Below, piece after piece: positions 5,463-7,960 of a stretch of 7,960 bases of DNA (positions are counted from its first letter, which is position 1; every line of letters begins with the position of its first letter). A program made the position numbers and the translations under genes. The notes beneath the pieces are model-generated. The model was given only the letters and a program-made list of their open reading frames with translations. It searched no databases and was not told the origin of the DNA. The stretch comes from Lentisphaeria bacterium. GTDB taxonomy: Bacteria; Verrucomicrobiota; Lentisphaeria; Victivallales; UBA1829. Location: the NCBI GenBank assembly GCA_017504325.1, contig JAFVRL010000410.1, positions 1-7,960 of the forward strand, written 5' to 3'.

Positions 5463-6224
5463 TTATTTTTCATTGTTGTTCAATAATTTATACCAGGAAT
5501 CAATTACAAGTTTCCCGTCGGAGAAAAGAAAACCGGTCAATCCGGCCGTCTGATTCCAGGCAGGCAGGGTAAAGATCTTCCTGGAAGAAGAAACCGCATG
5601 CAATATGTGCGTATCATGAAAATGTCCCGCAACAAGTATGCCGTTATCCTTTTTCAAAAGAGAGCATGCCCGTTTCACCATGAAAGCGGCAGGAAAATAT
5701 TTTTTATTTTCCAGATTGGTGTTCTTCAAGCCTTTCCGGATCTTTTCCGCAAGAAAAGTCCCGCCGGTACCGGAAAAGAGATAAAGCAGAAACGCAGTCA
5801 CAGGATTACGCAGAAGAATACGCAATGAACGGTATTTCCAATCCGTGAGATTTACTCCGTCACCATGAAGGAAAACAAACTCATCCTTCCGGATAAAATC
5901 TGCCGTACAGCGGGAAAAATCCCCTTTATGCCGTGAAGAAACAAAAAACTCATGGTTGCCTTCAATAAAATAAACCGGAAATTCCTCTTTATATTTCCGG
6001 CACCAGGAAAGAAAACGGCAGTGGGATTCCGTCTCATAACCGGATATGGCGATCCAGAGTTCAAAAATATCACCGAGAAAAACAAGGGCAGGTCTCTGCC
6101 CCTTTTCCATCTTCAGAAGACGGGAGGAAATGCAGTCAAGCATGGAAAAAAAACTTTCCGTACTTTCCGGATCGGAAAGGTGACTGTCTGCAATAAAAAT
6201 ATACCGGAGACTGCCTGACTGCAT
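5463..6224 (-). CDS. LpxH-like metallophosphoesterase
   Basis: The 253-aa protein shows all calcineurin-type metallophosphoesterase motifs in order: D13-S-H15, GD (51-52) in GDIFELW, GNHE (89-92), HGD (120-122) and GHFH (200-203). The GDIFELW block, the length and a central insertion (about 124-190) resemble LpxH, the UDP-2,3-diacylglucosamine diphosphatase that makes lipid X for lipid A at the cytoplasmic face of the inner membrane. GNHE instead of the GNRD of Escherichia coli LpxH leaves other UDP-lipid or nucleotide phosphohydrolase roles possible. The start at 6224 is preceded by GGAAAAGAT, a modest ribosome site. It lies 18 bp after the mrp stop and 9 bp before the ybaK-like gene, so it is the middle gene of an operon. 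The fold is near certain; the LpxH assignment is likely but not proven. Confidence 0.8.
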   Translation of the reverse strand: MQSGSLRYIFIADSHLSDPESTESFFSMLDCISSRLLKMEKGQRPALVFLGDIFELWIAISGYETESHCRFLSWCRKYKEEFPVYFIEGNHEFFVSSRHKGDFSRCTADFIRKDEFVFLHGDGVNLTDWKYRSLRILLRNPVTAFLLYLFSGTGGTFLAEKIRKGLKNTNLENKKYFPAAFMVKRACSLLKKDNGILVAGHFHDTHILHAVSSSRKIFTLPAWNQTAGLTGFLFSDGKLVIDSWYKLLNNNEK

Positions 6225-6242
6225 ATCTTTTCCAACTTATTA

Positions 6243-7091
6243 TTACGAAAGAACTTCCTCAATTTTCTCCACCGCTGCGGCAAAGGCTTTGCCCACAGGA
6301 GTTTCGGAACGGTAATAGGCAAAAGGTCTGCCTTCATCGCCTCCTTTGCATACTTCCGGATCAATGGGGAGTTTCCCCAGGAAAGTGATACCGTAGGAGG
6401 AGGCAAGTTTTTCGCCGCCGCCGGAAGCAAAAATATCGGTGATCTCTCCGCATTTCGGGCAGACAAAACCACTCATATTTTCGATAAGTCCGGTCATGGG
6501 GAACTGCATCTGTTTGCAGAAATTGACGCTTTTGCTTACATCGGAAGATGCTACCTGCTGGGGAGTTGTGACGATAACAGCATTTCCGCCTTTGTCTTTG
6601 ACGGTCTGGCAGACGGTGAGAGGCTCGTCGCCGGTACCGGGAGGACAGTCGATGACCATATAATCCAGTTCACCCCACTCCACTTCAGTAAAGAGCTGCT
6701 GGATGACCCCGATCTTCATGGGCCCGCGCCAGACAACCGGATCATCAGGATTTTCCAGCATAAAACCAATGGACATGACTTTCAATCCGGCAACTTCCGG
6801 AGGAAGGATCTTACCGTTTCCGGCTGCTTCCAGCTGATATTTTTCCAAATGGAGCATTTTGGGGATACTGGGACCGTGAACATCCACATCCAGGAGTCCG
6901 ACTCTGAAACCGGCGAGAGCCAGAGCGTAAGCGAGATTGACGGAAACGGTGCTTTTCCCGACGCCGCCTTTCCCGGACATGACGACGATCTTATGTTTGA
7001 TCCTGCCGAGAGTTTCATTCAATGCACAATTTTCTTTTTCTTTACTGCTGCAGCTTTCGCAGTTACCGGAACATTTTTTTTCTTCGCTCAT
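6243..7091 (-). CDS. mrp: Mrp/ApbC/Nbp35-family Fe-S cluster carrier ATPase
   Basis: The 282-aa P-loop ATPase carries the deviant Walker A GKGGVGKST (40-48), the switch segment DVDVHGPS (68-75), VWRGPMK (120-126) and Walker B VIDCPPGTGDEP (146-157). It also has the family's CPKC (211-214), which holds a bridging 4Fe-4S cluster at the dimer interface. An N-terminal extension has four cysteines (C7, C11, C14, C22), recalling the ferredoxin-like cluster site of Nbp35, though with different spacing. Such proteins assemble and transfer Fe-S clusters in the cytoplasm. No DUF59 domain precedes the ATPase. ATG at 7091 follows AAAGGAA about 7 nt upstream. It is the first gene of the operon with the lpxH-like and ybaK-like genes. 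Two candidate promoters and a palindrome lie in its 319-bp leader. Confidence 0.93.
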   Translation of the reverse strand: MSEEKKCSGNCESCSSKEKENCALNETLGRIKHKIVVMSGKGGVGKSTVSVNLAYALALAGFRVGLLDVDVHGPSIPKMLHLEKYQLEAAGNGKILPPEVAGLKVMSIGFMLENPDDPVVWRGPMKIGVIQQLFTEVEWGELDYMVIDCPPGTGDEPLTVCQTVKDKGGNAVIVTTPQQVASSDVSKSVNFCKQMQFPMTGLIENMSGFVCPKCGEITDIFASGGGEKLASSYGITFLGKLPIDPEVCKGGDEGRPFAYYRSETPVGKAFAAAVEKIEEVLS

Positions 7092-7100
7092 ATTGTATTC
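7086..7100. repeat. 15-bp direct repeat, copy 1, over the mrp start
   Basis: GCTCATATTGTATTC occurs here and at 7274-7288. With the next six bases the match is 20 of 21. This copy contains the mrp start codon (minus-strand ATGAGC), and its right flank carries the AAAGGAA ribosome site. Confidence 0.7.
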
Positions 7101-7120
7101 CTTTCAAGATTTTATAATTC

Positions 7121-7142
7121 GAGAGTATATTAATATACTCTC
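7121..7142. promoter_or_regulatory. Perfect 22-bp palindrome in the mrp leader
   Basis: GAGAGTATATT (7121-7131) is exactly mirrored by AATATACTCTC (7132-7142). It lies 30 bp upstream of the mrp start and overlaps the -10 of the proximal promoter candidate, the classic place for a repressor. An iron- or Fe-S-responsive regulator would make sense for mrp, but the sequence is not one I can assign to a known regulator. Confidence 0.55.
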
Positions 7143-7160
7143 ACCACCAGCAAAATACAA
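7132..7160 (-). promoter_or_regulatory. Proximal promoter candidate of mrp
   Basis: On the minus strand, TTGTAT (7160-7155), a 17-bp spacer and TATATT (7137-7132). The -10 is good (5 of 6) and the -35 weak (3 of 6), as expected if an activator helps or if use is minor. The -10 lies inside the 22-bp palindrome. Confidence 0.4.
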
Positions 7161-7188
7161 CCATAAGAGAAAGGAAAAAAATATAAGA

Positions 7189-7200
7189 GAAATACAATAT
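7189..7200. repeat. Inverted partial copy of the mrp start repeat
   Basis: GAAATACAATAT on the + strand matches, at 11 of 12 positions, the minus-strand GAATACAATAT-type element found at 7086-7100 and 7274-7288. It may be chance in AT-rich DNA. Confidence 0.3.
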
Positions 7201-7273
7201 AGAATTATGTTATTATTTTTTATGAACACGCAGTTGGATTTGAGCCATAGCATCACCCAAAGTTTGATCTTTT

Positions 7274-7288
7274 GCTCATATTGTATTC
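7274..7288. repeat. 15-bp direct repeat, copy 2, over the distal promoter -10
   Basis: This is the same GCTCATATTGTATTC as at 7086-7100, 188 bp away. Here the shared sequence provides the TACAAT -10 hexamer. The ATGAGC it also carries starts only a nine-codon frame, not a gene. Confidence 0.7.
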
Positions 7289-7307
7289 TTTTCAGAAATG
7301 CTGTCAA
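7280..7307 (-). promoter_or_regulatory. Distal promoter of the mrp operon
   Basis: On the minus strand, TTGACA (7307-7302) is a perfect -35, followed by 16 bp and TACAAT (7285-7280), a 5 of 6 -10. Transcription would start near 7273 and give a leader of about 180 nt that includes the 22-bp palindrome. Confidence 0.65.
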
Positions 7308-7410
7308 GGGAGTATACCATACCCCCATCTCCGGAAAATGCGACCACAGGAACAAAGCAACCTTTAAAAAGTCTGAGTAATAAAAGATTATCCTGTTACC
7401 AACATCAGAT

Positions 7411-7960
7411 TTACTTTATTACAGGGCCTTCCACTTCCATTGGTACACCAAGAAGTGTAATTTCTTCATGTGAAACCGGCTCCAAAGAAACAACTTTAAA
7501 CTTATAGTTCAGGTTCCATTGTTTCAAAGTTGAATATATACCGAAAAATTCTTCCTGATTATGATAAATAGACAGTGCAAGAACAGGGCGGTGTTTGCGT
7601 ATAGTTTTCTCCGCCCCCGAAAGAGCTTTCAATCCCATCCCTTCCAAATCGGCTTTTATAAGTCCGATACGCCCGAAATCATATTCCTGTAAGAAAGAGT
7701 CCAATTTTACTACTTTAAGCTCTTGATTGCCCTCCGTCAAAAGAGAATTGCTGCCACCGGATTTTTCTGAAAAAAACACAGTTGTATCTTCAGACGATAA
7801 GCCCCAGTCACAAAGGAAATATTTTTCTTCCGGGATATGGTTTAATCTCATTATATTTTTGTACAATTCCCGATTGGCAGAGGATGGCTCAAAAGAAATC
7901 ACTTTATGCGGTTCATATTTCAGAAACATAATTGCGGAATCCCCGCAATAAGCCCCGGCA
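7411..7960 (-). CDS. FkbM-family SAM-dependent methyltransferase, 5' end outside window
   Basis: The frame is open to the window edge and gives 182 residues of the C-terminal part. It begins AGAYCGDSAIMF, the glycine-rich SAM-binding motif I, followed by VISFEPSSANRELYKNI, with the acidic end of strand 2 (FEP) that contacts the SAM ribose. Later come KVVKLDSFL and IGLIKADLEGMGLKALSGAEKTI, the typical FkbM block, with Gly where many members have an acidic residue, and the final strand PVLALSIYH. FkbM-type enzymes methylate hydroxyl groups of sugars or polyketides; here a surface glycan or secondary metabolite is likely, but the substrate is not visible. The ATG at 7929 is internal because motif I lies upstream of it. 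It ends 319 bp before mrp and is probably a separate transcription unit. Confidence 0.88.
   Translation of the reverse strand, partial: AGAYCGDSAIMFLKYEPHKVISFEPSSANRELYKNIMRLNHIPEEKYFLCDWGLSSEDTTVFFSEKSGGSNSLLTEGNQELKVVKLDSFLQEYDFGRIGLIKADLEGMGLKALSGAEKTIRKHRPVLALSIYHNQEEFFGIYSTLKQWNLNYKFKVVSLEPVSHEEITLLGVPMEVEGPVIK

Larger units (their letters stand above)
7092..7410. other. Leader and upstream region of mrp
   Basis: No confident gene is seen in these 319 bp between the FkbM-type gene and mrp. They hold a distal promoter (7280-7307), a proximal promoter candidate (7132-7160) overlapping a perfect 22-bp palindrome (7121-7142), and a second copy of the mrp start sequence (7274-7288). No clear terminator for the FkbM-type gene was found. 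Confidence 0.6.

Noticed and set aside
4743..5486. 247-residue + strand frame after araC
   Set aside because: It overlaps the YbaK-type gene antisense, and its ribosome site and domain content are poor.
7104..7355. 83-residue minus-strand frame with a hydrophobic stretch, TTG start
   Set aside because: It spans both promoters and the palindrome of the mrp leader; the hydrophobic stretch comes from T-rich DNA. The mrp leader reading explains the region better.
1..7960. CRISPR array, tRNA, rRNA or insertion sequence
   Set aside because: No regularly spaced repeats, no tRNA cloverleaf, no rRNA-like block and no transposase frame were seen on either strand.

Overview
The window most resembles a Lentisphaerae-type bacterium (Victivallis-like, PVC superphylum). 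The signs are a pseudopilin with the N-terminus [24 protein letters not shown] and a C-terminal H-x9-D motif, encoded directly behind a large secreted TIM-barrel protein, with an AraC regulator next door. Base composition is moderate, with AT-rich intergenic DNA. An LpxH-like phosphohydrolase fits a Gram-negative envelope. The taxonomic call is inference from protein style.

Layout, left to right. (1) 1-107: probable C-terminal tail of a + strand gene. (2) 108-480: convergent intergenic DNA with a perfect 16-bp inverted repeat (259-295), a longer imperfect hairpin (138-174) and a good intrinsic terminator for the leftward operon (420-461). (3) 481-3492, minus strand: a two-gene operon, secreted glycoside-hydrolase-like protein then pseudopilin. 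(4) 3493-3927: a 435-bp divergent control region. (5) 3928-4746, plus strand: AraC-family regulator. (6) 4747-4982: convergent gap with two hairpins. (7) 4983-7091, minus strand: a housekeeping-like operon in the order mrp, lpxH-like, ybaK-like. (8) 7092-7410: the mrp leader, with two candidate promoters, a perfect 22-bp palindrome and a duplicated 15-bp segment. (9) 7411-7960, minus strand: 3' part of an FkbM-type methyltransferase gene, whose 5' end lies outside the window.

The main discovery is in the divergent control region. Two 28-bp sequences with the architecture of Xer recombination (dif) sites lie in inverted orientation 71 bp apart (3565-3592 and 3664-3691). Each has 11-bp arms around a 6-bp centre. 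The shared 16-bp core CATAATGTATATTATG is the same as I recall for Escherichia coli dif. Over 26 bp (3568-3593 and 3663-3688) the two copies are perfect inverted repeats. The DNA between them holds a promoter reading left into the hydrolase/pilin operon: TAGACA, 17 bp, TATAAT. Its -35 lies inside the inner arm of one dif-like site, and the inner arm of the other site carries the same -35 facing right. Inverting the segment would therefore rebuild the same promoter pointing at araC. I read this as a candidate Xer-dependent promoter-inversion (phase-variation) switch. The sequence shows the repeats and the promoter; inversion itself is inference.

How the genes may work together: the AraC protein and the invertible promoter probably set expression of a secreted carbohydrate-active protein and a pseudopilin made from the same transcript. 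The mrp-lpxH-ybaK operon looks like separate core physiology: Fe-S cluster carrier, lipid A synthesis and tRNA proofreading.
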